Assembly: GCA_004154925.1 (NCBI GenBank)
Contig: QJNS01000065.1
Coordinates: forward strand, 133,614-197,613
From: Monosporascus cannonballus
Taxonomy: Eukaryota > Ascomycota > Sordariomycetes > Xylariales
Reading direction: 5' to 3'
DNA: 64,000 nt
Numbering within the stretch: the stretch's first letter is position 1; every line of letters begins with the position of its first letter. Below the pieces are notes generated by a model. It had not been told where the DNA came from and searched no databases. It saw only the letters and a program-made list of their open reading frames with translations. Positions 35,801-47,500 of the stretch are shown here, one piece after another. The translations under genes were made by a program, and so were the position numbers.

Positions 35801-35810
35801 GTTTATAACG

Positions 35811-36214
35811 TATAACGGCTAAACGGTTTAACTAATTATTAAATCTTAATCGTATGAATTTATATTAATAGAAATATCGTAAAAATCTAAGTAATAAAAT
35901 AACTTATTTACATTTTTTAATATCAAAGTATAAAAACGTATTACAAACAATTAATATTAATAAATGTTATAAATTAAAGCTATCTAAATTATGGAAATAA
36001 TAAACATATATATCTTACTTCTGGCTCAAACTACTTAACCGGTTCAAACCCTTAAGCCCCTTAAGCCTCTTAAGCCACCTACTGGCTTAATTGGTTCAAA
36101 AGTGCCAAGCCTTTAAGCCCTTTAAGCCAATCACGTGATTTTCTTGGCATAGTCGGGCTTGGGTGCCCAAGCTCTCCGACCGTTTGGAGAAGCCAAGATC
36201 GTTAGGTCATAACA
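35811..36214 (-). repeat. 5' LTR of the inner Gypsy element (404 bp)
   Basis: On the minus strand it starts TGTTATGACCTAACGATCTT and ends AGCCGTTATA, followed by the internal CGTTATAAAC, which also follows the outer element's 5' LTR (25014 onward). Most differences from the other LTR look like C-to-T or G-to-A. Confidence 0.88.
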
Positions 36215-36219
36215 TTATG
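36215..36219 (+). repeat. Target-site duplication TTATG, right side of the nested element
   Basis: Exact repeat of 29428-29432; see the left copy. Confidence 0.75.
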
Positions 36220-37805
36220 GCACTTAATTACATTCGACTTTATTACCAAAGTTTCTATATTAAAAACGTTTATTAAAAAATATATTACGATAACATTTTG
36301 GTAATTATCGATCAATTTACGACAACTTTTTACTTTTTACCATATTACGAAAATATAAACGTTAAATAATTGGCATATATCTTTTAAAATATATCTTTAA
36401 TACATCCGGATTATTAATAATATAAATTAGCTTAAATTAAAAGTTATCCAACGAATTTAAATTTTAGATAATCAGGTAAATAAAACGAATAAACCAAATT
36501 TTAAAATTTCTTTACGATATTATTAATTACGAATAAATAATTAGGTTAAGAAATTGCTAATGAAATAATTCGCTTAGAATACCTATTATTACGAAAGTAT
36601 TAAAATACTATTTACGAATACGAACTTTAGATTTATTTTAAAAATTTATAAAAAAGTACGCAATAATAATCCAATTAACGTTAAAATAATCCTTACGTTA
36701 AAACAATTATAATAATTATACCAAAAAATAAATATCAAAGTAGAATTCCTACGTAACCAAATAAGTAACTATTATAATCAGAAGAAATTTTAAAAAAAAA
36801 TTCGAAAAACAAAAAATGGTTTTTCTTATTACAAAAAATATTTAAATAAAAACGCTTATTAAAAACCTTGATTTTAAAGGTATCGGTCTATATAAAATCG
36901 CCAAAAAATCTTAGAAAATAATTACCAATTAGAGTTTTTAGTAGAAAGTAAAGTTTATCTAATTTTTTACGTTTTTTTATTGAAATTAACAATAAATATA
37001 ATTAAGGTACATACGGCATAAGACAATATGGAAATAAAAAACAAATAAGCATATAAGATAAAAAAGATTTTCGATATACGAAAATAAAACGGACTTACCT
37101 AGTACCTAATTAAATAAAAAAAGTACCCGGATTCCAAAAACATCTAAAAACCTGCCAAAATTCTGATTGGCGCATAACGTTTATTAAAAAAGTTTTCACC
37201 AGTAATAACGAAACTATCGGAAATAATAACATTCCAGTCCACCAGATCCAAAAAAGGAGCGCTTAATCCATTACGCTCTAATTAATAACGTCTACTTTAC
37301 CCGAAGCCTATATCTCGACCACAAACTTTAACTTTAAATAAGCAAAGTCGTCGAAATCGTTTAAATATTAAAAAGCACGATTAACAAATTTCGCACCTTA
37401 AAACTAATAATATTGGCGCTAACGACATATACGAAAAAAAGGTGCAAAAGCTTCGGATAAAGATTTTTTGACGTTAATTTTTTTTTTAATTTTTTCGACT
37501 TTGCGATATAACAATTAATTATGGAAACGGGAATTTTTATTTCGTCGCATAAATAACCTTACTAAATACATTTCTTATAACGAAAAACCCCGTTTATTAT
37601 TTAATATTTAAGCGGTCGAAAGAAATCTTAAAAATAAAGCATAACGTCGAAACCTTCAAATTTAATTAAATTAGCCAAAACAAGTTATTATTCGGATTTA
37701 CAGAAATAATGCTTAAATACACCAGAAAACATATTAAATGGATGCAAAAAGGTTAACAAGACAAAAGAAAACCTTAAAGACAAAATTTATAAAAGGAGGA
37801 GATCG

Positions 37806-38184
37806 TGTTATAACCTAACAAGCCACGATTGCCAGAAACGGTTTATCATAACCCAATCACAAATACGCGGTAAGGCAAGTCACGTAATAGATCACCAACT
37901 TACTGGTGGTAAGCCAATAAGCCGGATTACCAACTTATTAGTAATAAGCCAGTAAGCCGGGCCAAAATTTATATGCTTATTATTTCTATAAGTTAAATAA
38001 TTTTAGCTTATAATACTTATTAATATTAATCGTTTGCAATATAATATCGTTACCCAAGGTACTCTTGATATTACAAGACGTAATACGTTATTATATCTAT
38101 TACTATAAAGTTTTACAATACTTCTGCCAATATACACTCGTACCACTAAGGTTTAATAATTGATTAAACCGCCTAGCTGTCATA
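37806..38184 (+). repeat. 3' LTR of the outer Gypsy element (379 bp)
   Basis: Starts TGTTATAACCTAACAAGCC right after a polypurine tract and ends AGCTGTCATA. Two near-repeats of an ACCAACTTAYTRGT...AAGCCRRTAAGCCGG unit lie in its U3 part (37,892-37,959). It is less AT-rich than the body. Confidence 0.82.
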
Positions 38185-39313
38185 CCGCGAGCTTGTGTGG
38201 TACGTTAATATTTTTATTAATATAAATTCGTACGATTTACATGTAATAATTAATAGAATTATTTAAGCGTTATATATTATAAATTTCTTACTTAATAATT
38301 TCGATAAATTTTAAATATTATCCTTTTAATTATTGTATTAATTCATAAATACAAAATTACTTTTTTAATAAAAATTTAAATTCGATAAAAGATTTAAAGA
38401 ATTCAAGGTTTAAATATAATAACTTACGTTAAGGATAATAGGCGCAAATATTTCGAAATTCAAAATCAAAAAAATCTTAAACTTATAATAGACAAAGCAA
38501 TTTGCAAACCTTTTTTATTTAAGTACAAATATACCTGAAGTTGTAAATATTCGAAAACTCAGCGAATAAGACTTTTATTATTACGGTTTTCTTTTCGAAA
38601 AACGTTTGGATTAATTTAAGCTTACGATAAAAACCCATTGAGAATGTATAGGAGCAAACTAAAATATAGTTATTAAAAGGTTTTTGTACAATTATATTAA
38701 TTTCTAAAACAAATTTAAAATTAATTTTGAAAGATTTACCGAAAAACTTACTACCGTATAATAAATCTTTTAATTATATGTAAAATGACTAGTTTCGAAA
38801 TATATAATAATATTTAACAGTTCTTTCATTAAAATAAGATAAAACAGTAACGACGAAACTATTCATATCGATATAATTTACAAAAAATTAAAAATTAACT
38901 TTAACAATAAAGTTATTAAATTTCTAACATCTAAGTTTTTAATTTAATATATTCTTAGGCTTATTAAAATGAATAATATATTATCTAAGTGCCGCATAAA
39001 ACGTTGACTTTAAAATATAAAAGTTATTTTATTAATTAATGAAAAAAACGTAATATATTATTTTATTTTATAGTATAACGCCAAAACTTATACAATCTCG
39101 AACGGTTTACCGCAAAAAGAAAAACTAAATTAAATCGTATAATTACAGCAAAATAGAATATTAGTAAAATATTTGAAACAACTTTAAAAAGTTACGAAAA
39201 AATAATTAAATATTTATATCGGAAAAGTATTTCAAGAAAAATCAAAAACGTAAATGTAAATTTATTAATATAATTCGTACTTAATATAAATAGAATTATT
39301 ACGATAAAAAAAG

Positions 39314-39432
39314 TGTGATGATATGCACAGCTAGTCCTTATAAGGTGGATTAGAGTGTCCAAACTCCAATTGAGGTTTGGAATTGCTGACCTTTGGGTAT
39401 TGTGACTAGCGTCGCACCCTCATTATCTTACA
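39314..39432 (+). mobile_element. MITE-like insert, 119 bp, imperfect terminal inverted repeats
   Basis: A GC-richer island starting TGTGATGATATGCACAGCTA and ending CACCCTCATTATCTTACA. The reverse complement of the end (TGTAAGATAATGAGGGTGCG then ACGCTAGTC) parallels the start with small gaps. A central palindrome CCAAACTCCAATTGAGGTTTGG-like core occurs at 39,358-39,380. It sits between A-rich runs in a decayed Gypsy copy and is not itself RIPped. Confidence 0.6.
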
Positions 39433-42039
39433 AAAAAATCCAATACAAAATGCGAAAGGTCTAAAAACTGGCTTAAAAAAGGTTCGAAAAATAATAATAT
39501 ACCTTAACGAATAATTAGAAGAATAGTAAAAATAAATAAAAAAACATTTATTCCGGAGTTTCTAATCCATATAATGAAATATACGTAACATATTATAGAT
39601 AACAGAAATATTTAATATAAAATACTTTGAAAAGATTTATTTCTTGAAATAATATATATATATATATAAGAATTTAATATTCTTAATTAAATCTGAAATA
39701 ATAAAAGAAATAAGTAATAATATCGATATTTTGAAATTAGTATTTTATGAAATAATATTAATACCTAAACAAATTTATAAATTTTATTAAAAAGAAAATA
39801 CCATTTACTTAGAAACATTTTTTGCTATTAAGATTAATATAAATATTAATATGTAATAAAATTAATTTATTATATAATAAAGAAATATTATTAAAATATT
39901 ATTATTAATCTTTATTATTAATTAGTCTTTATAATAAACTTTAAAAAGCATTGAAAAACATTAAATACTTTATTTAAAAGCGTTATTCGAAAATAACGAA
40001 ATATAAAATATCTACTAAAATATTACATATGGTGCAGAGAAATAAGTTGGTTAATGAAGTAAAGCAATATAAATTAATTAACAGAAGCTCATACAACTTA
40101 AACGATATATACGCTGGCTACAACGATAAATATAATAATATAATATATACTATAAAAAATATAATTAAAATTCGACAAATTTATGAACAAAGTTAAAAAG
40201 TATTTATGATAAAAACAGTAAAACAACGAAATTTAAAATAATTAAAAGAAATTCCGAAAAGAGATTTTAAATACAATAATAAAAACCGTGAACGACTTTA
40301 TTACGTTGAAAGTAGGAATTGAAACGTAATAATATACGGTTATAATAGATTACAGAATTTTCAGCGAAAAATTTATTATATCAAGTATTATTAATAACTT
40401 TAAATGATTACAAATATATAAATTAAAATCTCATATAATTGTAATTCCTAAAGTTAAAATTTCGCTTGTGACAATAGAAAAGCTTAACGCGAAATAAATT
40501 GCCTTAAAATCTTTGTTTAAAAACGATATTACATAATTAATTTTACTATTATTTTATTGCAAATTATGATATAATTTTAAGAACACTATAAATATACCAA
40601 TATCCGATTTTAATTAAAGAAAGGATTAATTAGATAAGATCCGTTTTATATCTCATCAATAAGTAGGATTTTTAAAAAAGGCTTGATATTTAATCAAAAG
40701 TAATAACGAGTATAAATACAAAGATACGATAAATACTTTATTACTAACAAGATCAAAATATGGAAAAAATTAAAATTGAAAAGAAAATATAACATATCGT
40801 TATTATTATTAAAAACAAATTTAAATAAATAAACGTCGATTTAAATAATAAAAGTGAAAATTAGAAAGATTAATTAATATATCATTATAATATTACCGAT
40901 ATAAATAATTTTTTAAAAACAATCTAAGTATCAAGTTCCTAAAATATAACGAATAAAATTACGAATTAATATTAAAAAAGATTTATTTATGAAATTTTAC
41001 TTGATTTATATTTTTATCAAAAGGAATTATGCGCGTCTAAAAATACTTAAAGGTTTAGTTATAAAAAATGTAAATTCGATCTTCGAAACTCTTTACAAAA
41101 TATCTTATATTTTTCGTACTTGACAAGAATACCAAATTACGGTTATAATTAATTACCGATAATTAAACGATATTACTATTAAAACTTAAATATTTTTACT
41201 TTAAATTATTAAAATAAAAAAAGTTTTTACGAAATTAACTGATGTATAAAATTTGAATTTTAAAATAAATCTAACTTTGCAAAAATTAAAAGGGATATAA
41301 ATAAAAGTTAATATTTAGATAAAAATATAGATTATTTAAATATTTAATTATACTAAACAAATTGATAAACGTACTAATAATATTTTGACAAATAATAAAT
41401 TATATATTACGAAAATACGGCAATACGTTTATGATATATTACCTTTACGACATTTTACTCCATTCGAAAGAGGAAAAACATATATAAAATATATTTATAA
41501 AATCCGTTACATTTTACAAAACGTTATATTATGAATTAACGTAAAAGAAAATCAATATTACAAGTAACAAAATAAACAGCCTATAATATATTATTATATT
41601 AGAACATATTAAAGTAAATCTTAAGAATCCGTTATAATTTCAAAATAATAAATATAAAAACTTTTACAATGTATAAATATTTTTGAGATAAATTAATTAT
41701 TATAACACATTTGTCTAAGACTTGAATAAAACTATTATACCTTTAATTAATTTAACTACAGAAAAGATTCAATTAACAACTATAAATACAAAATAGTATT
41801 ACAAAAAGTTAAAAATATATTAACGAATTATTATTAATTATATCCAATTTAATATATTCTGTTAAAACGGATATTTTACATTACTTAATATATACGATAA
41901 TTAAGTAATGAAATAAATGAAGTAAATTATATATTATTGTATTTTTTATAATAATTAAAAAGGTCGAATTTAATTACGTTATTTTAAATAAGACATTTAT
42001 AACTATTATTATAGCATTTCGAAAATTTAAGTACATTTC

Positions 42040-42245
42040 TGTTAGAGGTTAAGGGATTGTGCGCATCACTAAGAGAACGCTAAGCATTCTATATGTCGTT
42101 TCTACGTAATAGCTACGAGGTCGCTGCGGGGTAATTACTTTATAGGTAGTTGCTCAAGTCTCTTTCAAGGAAGAAGGACAAGTTTCAGACTAGTCCTTAA
42201 TATACCCGTATTGTTTCTCTCACTCTGACCCCAAAATATTTGACA
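42040..42245 (+). mobile_element. Solo LTR, 206 bp, with 5-bp target duplication
   Basis: A GC-richer island starting TGTTAGAGGTTAAGGGATTG and ending ATATTTGACA, in the TG...CA format with the TGTTAG start common in fungal Copia LTRs. Flanked by ATTTC (42035-42039) and ATTTT (42246-42250), a 5-bp target duplication differing by one C/T. The interrupted Gypsy sequence continues on both sides (compare 28,835-28,860). Confidence 0.72.
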
Positions 42246-44500
42246 ATTTTAAAGGGAATTTTTTATAGACTATAATTTATACGAATTATGAAAATTTTCC
42301 CCGTTTTATAACGATCAAAGGATTTACAAGACGATAATTATAATACGTGAAAGAAATAGCGAATTTTGTTTTCGCTATTATTTATAAAAGAACTTAAAAA
42401 ATAGCAAAGCAAATACATTAAATAAACGACGAAATATCGAAAAAGAATTAATTAAAATTAATTATAGTATTTTAGACATTACCGTGAAAATTACTTACGC
42501 TTATATCAAATTACAATAATACGAATTATGTTATAAATTATGTATTAACAAATTAAGAAATATAATAATAATAGATTTAAAAAATTACTTTACAGATTTT
42601 TAAAAAGAAAGGTTAAACAAACTCAATACCTTATATATATAAATATAAGTTACATAAATATTCAGAGATTTTTAAAAATTTAAAACTATTTTAACGTATT
42701 TATTGTTCTCATAAAATAAAAGAAAATAATTTAAAAAATACGATAACAATGAATGATTTCTAATAAAATCAAAATATAATGATATAAATCTTTCGAAAAA
42801 TTACAATTAGTATAGATTATATTATCAAATCTTTTTTTTCGAAAAAGTAGCACTAAAAATATATTACGATAATATTTTCGTTATCTTTAGCCGGTTTACG
42901 AAACTTTCTAATTTTTTATTTTATTAAGAAACCACGAATATCGAACAAATAAACTATATCTTTTTTCAAACCATTTTTAACATAGATTAGATCTTATATA
43001 ATTTTATTTCCAATAAACGAATTGCGTGTATTTTAAAGTTTAGATAAGACTTTATAATATTAATTAATTTAAATTATAAGTTATTTAATATATTTAAACC
43101 ATAGAAAGATAAATAAGTAAAACGGTTAAATTAAACCTTTGAAACGTATTTACGATATTATATTAATAACAACTAAAATATTTAAATTAAAGAATATTTA
43201 TTACTTGAATAATTTATAAAATTAGTTACTGTAAAAATATTCAAATATTTTTAACAAACGCGATTTTGTATTTTATACTTAATATTAATAAAAAATGTAT
43301 AACGAACGTATTAATATTAAAATAATGCTTATAAAAAATAAACTAAAATATGGTATTAAAAATTAAATATAAAAAATAAAATTCGCATATATTTAAATAA
43401 GTAAATATTATAATTAAAAATAATTAAAAGCATTAACATTTTGAAAAAGAGATTTAATATACCTTGTTATAAAAGTATTTAAACAAAGGAAATCTAATAA
43501 AAATTCGTTTTCAAATATATCGATGCCTATAAAATTATTAAGAAATTCTCGAAATATAATTACTGATTACAACTTTTACGAAAAGTTAAATTTAATTTCG
43601 TTTTTTATATTTTTCTGCTTAAGCTAATAACGAATATCAATAAAGTTTATATAAAAATAATAAATAAAAAAACGAAGTTTTGCACGAAATAAAAAGAATC
43701 GTTAATATACTAAAAAAAAGAATTTACTCAGTGTTTAAGAAAATAAAAAAGTTATCCGGATTTCAAAAAATACTTGAAAATCTGTAAAAAAACCTTATAA
43801 ATATCCAACGCCTATTAAGAAACTTTTACTAATAACGCCGAAAACGTTTTATAAAATATATAAGTTAATTATAAATTAATTAGTAATATTAAAACTCGTC
43901 TAATTCAATAAGATTATTAAAAATATAAACGTAATTATTTTAACCGTTAATTACTTTCGCTTTTATTTCAAACATTTATATCTTTTTATTACTTCGGTAT
44001 TTTTAATGTTAAGATAAAGCATTCTTATATTACGATAACGAAACATTTGTCGTTACTTTTAAGAACGATCTAATATATTAACAATAATATGTAATGTTTT
44101 TCGGGTTTATTTTTACTGGCGTTTTAAGTAATTCTTTTAATCAAAAAACTTTTTAAATTTAGTTTTCGACGGCCTAAAACGTTATAAGGACCGCCATAGC
44201 GAACATATTGCGCATATTTTTCCGAATCCTAAAAAATCTTATCCTTTATTTTTTTATAATAAAAATAAAACGGCATAATAAAACTTCAACGAATAATTTG
44301 TTTGAATAAGAAGAAAGGGGTAATATGCTTATAGGAACGAATTTTCTGCGTAAGATTTAATATATTAAAAAAATAAAAGATATTTACGAAATTTTTGAAA
44401 CAAAAATTCGAAAAAGAAAAAAAAATCGTATTATGATTTAATTAACTGAGCGGGCCTAAAAACGGTCGATGTAAAAAAAAACTAAACCCGATACAAAAAC

Positions 44501-47500
44501 TAATTACGTAATGAATTGGGATAAGAAAAGTCAGTTCTGATCAGTGCAGATACACAAGCTATATTATAATGCAAAAAGGAATTACCGAAATAAAAAACTT
44601 AATCCGACTATATTAATAGTATTAAATCTGAATAACTAAAGCTTTAGAAAATATAATAATAATCGTTAATAATTATCATATTAGAGTTAAACTTATAGTG
44701 AAAAAGAACTTCTTAATATAAATATAAGGTTTAGGCCTTTTAATTAGTCGAAACTAATTATAGACGTAATACTCTGCCTTGTTTCAAGCCTCTTTTCTTA
44801 CGATAAAAAACGTTTTCATTTTATCGTAAAAGCCAATAGGAACTTAACGCTATAAAGAATATAATACATATATATTTCCGTTAAATAATTTTTTTTCGTC
44901 TTAATATATTCTTTAATGTGTTTAGTTCAAGTTTCCGATCTTATTTTTTAACCAGTTTTTCGCATTACAAAGCTTTTCCTTTTTTTTAATATTTTATCTT
45001 TCGATTACTAATTGTTAATCGACGGATTATACTTTTTCTAACCTTGCTATTTTGAGATAAAATAAGATTTTGGTCGTTTTCTAACAGTTTAATTTATATT
45101 TTCCATTTATTAATACAGGGTTTTATAAATCTCTATCAACAGAATTTAAGTGCGTTAACTACAAATTAATAGACGAAATATATATTTTAGTTTAATATAG
45201 TAATATATTCTGCCCATTAATTCGAGGCAGTTTTGGAGTTGACGTGATATATAAATATTCTAATTACAACATAAAAGAAATCCGAGAGCTTTTTAAAAAT
45301 AATGAACGTTTGCTGCATTAAAATTCTTTAGATACGACTTTATCCTAATTTTTATTATATAAATTAAGGTACGCCTTAATTTGCTTTTCTAAATTTTGGA
45401 CTAATTATTTTTCCTTATTTGAAATCGGTTTTTGATTTCATTATAAATTAAATTCCTACATAATAATATAAAATAAATAAATAATTTACATATTACATAT
45501 TCAGCTAAAATATTATTTAGAGATCATAATTCTACTAATACGTATTAGTAAATTATCGAAATTAACTTATATTTATTTTTAGCGATAACATCCTACCATT
45601 TTCCTAATTCGATTATTTAAAAGAATATTATCGAGAATTATGAAGATACGTTTAAATCGAATATATAAAAAGTTAAGCTAGTATTTATATCTCGTAATTT
45701 TATTAATTCAAATAATAACGTAAATAGTATTTCAAATTTAAATTGCGGAGAACAATATTTATTGTTTTTACTTAATAGCATTTAACATTTTTAAGTAATA
45801 AAACGACTGGCTTCGAAAATATATATTAACTAATTTTTTATAACCTCGCGTAAATATACGTATATTAATATAGGAATATTATTTATTCTGAAATACCTTT
45901 CATTAATATTAAGTATAATAGTGATTTAAAGTGATATAATTTCGGTATTATATCATAAATCAGAATTATTTTCGAAATTTAATAATATTCTGAAATGGTT
46001 TTAAAAGCAATCTTTTCCATAATTATATATGGTAATAAATATTATGGGATTAAAATTAAAATTTCGATTACTACGAAATATAAAAACATAAATAAATTGT
46101 CGCTATATAACATTTTCACTATTCTTTCAAATTTTAATATACTTAAACCTTTAATATTGACAATTTTACTTAGATTACTAAATCTAAATGAATTTGTTTT
46201 CTAACGTTTGTCTTGAAATTAATTTCAGCTAGTTTTTGGATTTTTTTTCGACGCCGTAGATGCCATAATATACGTAATAGGATCTAGGTATATAATAAAT
46301 AAAAAATCGTAATATAGATACCTAAATGTAAGATATAATAAATAAATTCTACAATTAATACAAAAATTGAAAAGTATCTAATTACAATGGTCAAAAATAA
46401 CAGCAATTTATTTATAATATATTTTTTATTTTTAATCGTTTTTTTAAAATAACTTGCTATAGGCTTAAAGAATTTCAGAAATTGTCCTTTAATATTATCG
46501 AGGAAGGTACTAAACGTTAGTGTTATTTCTAATAAATTATTTACACGTGTGGTTATTTTTGTAGTTTTTTCTAAATTTTAATTTCTATAATTTCTTATTT
46601 TTTCGTTATTAAGAATATTTATTATTTATTTATTATTTATTTACTGAAATTGATATTGCATTTACATATTTCTTTTCTTTATTTCAGCATAGTTAATTAA
46701 TTTATTATAAGTACTTTTAAATCGTTAAAAGTTTTCAAGTGTTAAAGTTTTCGTATGGATATAGATTTGGATAAATTAAAGAAATAAATAGGTTATTAGT
46801 TAAATAAAATGTCGAAAAACTTAATTGTTTTTTAATTTATCATTATCGCGTTCTTTAAGCTTTAAAATATCTTATATTTATTAAACCTTTTATTCGTAAA
46901 ATTAATAAACTTTTAATTAATTTATTCGATACTCGTCAAAGCTAAAATCCTATATATCGTTAAGTTTCTATATCTAAATCATATTGTTTTAAGTCTCTAT
47001 TTTGCAATATTATTAAAAATAATAATTATCTTTAACTTTAACTCTATTCATAATTAATTTATTTTTCAAACCTTATTCTTAATAAAAAACATAATAAGTC
47101 ATCGAAAGTAATTTAACAACTTGCTTAATCTTGAGTATTATCAAGCAACTGTTTAGGAATTATCGATTAACAACGCTAACACTTAACGTTAACACCAGAA
47201 AGCCTTTTTCATTTCCAGCTTTATCGATGTTTTTCGGTCCAGAAATTACTGTCTAATTCTGTAGTCCATTTACCGGCATTAATAGATTAAACTTCCGTTA
47301 ACATTTTCTTTTTATATTTTAATATATATTCGATACATGAAATAATAACGCGGATATCATTTATATTTATTTTTAGCATTTCGAAATAAGTGTTATTTCA
47401 TTGTAATCTATTATATATTAATTTATAATAAATACCTAAGTTAAAATTTGTTTTGGTAATTTTTAATTTCGTTTTAAATCAGTTTTTAAAATAGCGAATT

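Larger units (their letters stand above)
29433..36214 (-). mobile_element. Inner (nested) Gypsy-type LTR retrotransposon, 6782 bp, both LTRs present
   Basis: Oriented opposite to its host element. LTRs of 404 bp lie at 29433-29836 (3' LTR) and 35811-36214 (5' LTR) with a perfect TTATG duplication outside. Internal reverse transcriptase is visible on the minus strand near 32,727-32,696 as CYLKDIFIFS, where the family has YLDD; one catalytic Asp is therefore changed. It is closely related over its length to the third copy at 58-64 kb (for example 30361-30640 versus 58930-59210). Internal sequence is fully disrupted by stops. The segment 30390-30560 is GC-richer than the rest. Confidence 0.88.
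24749..38184 (+). mobile_element. Outer Gypsy-type LTR retrotransposon, RIP-degraded, split by a nested element
   Basis: A 5' LTR remnant (24749-25013) and a 3' LTR (37806-38184) enclose about 6.65 kb of own sequence once the nested 6.8-kb insertion is removed, a normal size for Gypsy elements. Motifs survive in order. In the reverse transcriptase, FDFRNY and then YLDDIII at 28227-28247. RNase H start, SVKLKTDISNYVLS, at about 28,650-28,690. After the nested insertion, integrase core YYDNILVIIDQFT at 36,283-36,321, followed by YFLPYYENINVK. A purine-rich tract AAAAGGAGGAGATCG lies just before the 3' LTR. All frames carry many stops, mostly TAA/TAG. Gag and protease zones (25-27.5 kb) are not readable. 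Confidence 0.85.
38207..44500 (+). mobile_element. Older, heavily decayed Gypsy-type copy
   Basis: Begins with the tail of an LTR (TTTTTATTAATATAAATTCG at about 38,211) that matches the outer element's 5' LTR near 24,950, so the outer element probably inserted into this copy's LTR. Reverse transcriptase remnant YYLYDILLHSK starts at 41,437, where YLDD is expected; integrase remains lie near 42,850. A segment resembling 37,120-37,200 (TTATCCGGATTTCAAAAA) occurs near 43,750. It is interrupted by a MITE-like insert (39314-39432) and a solo LTR (42040-42245). The right end is approximate. Confidence 0.65.
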
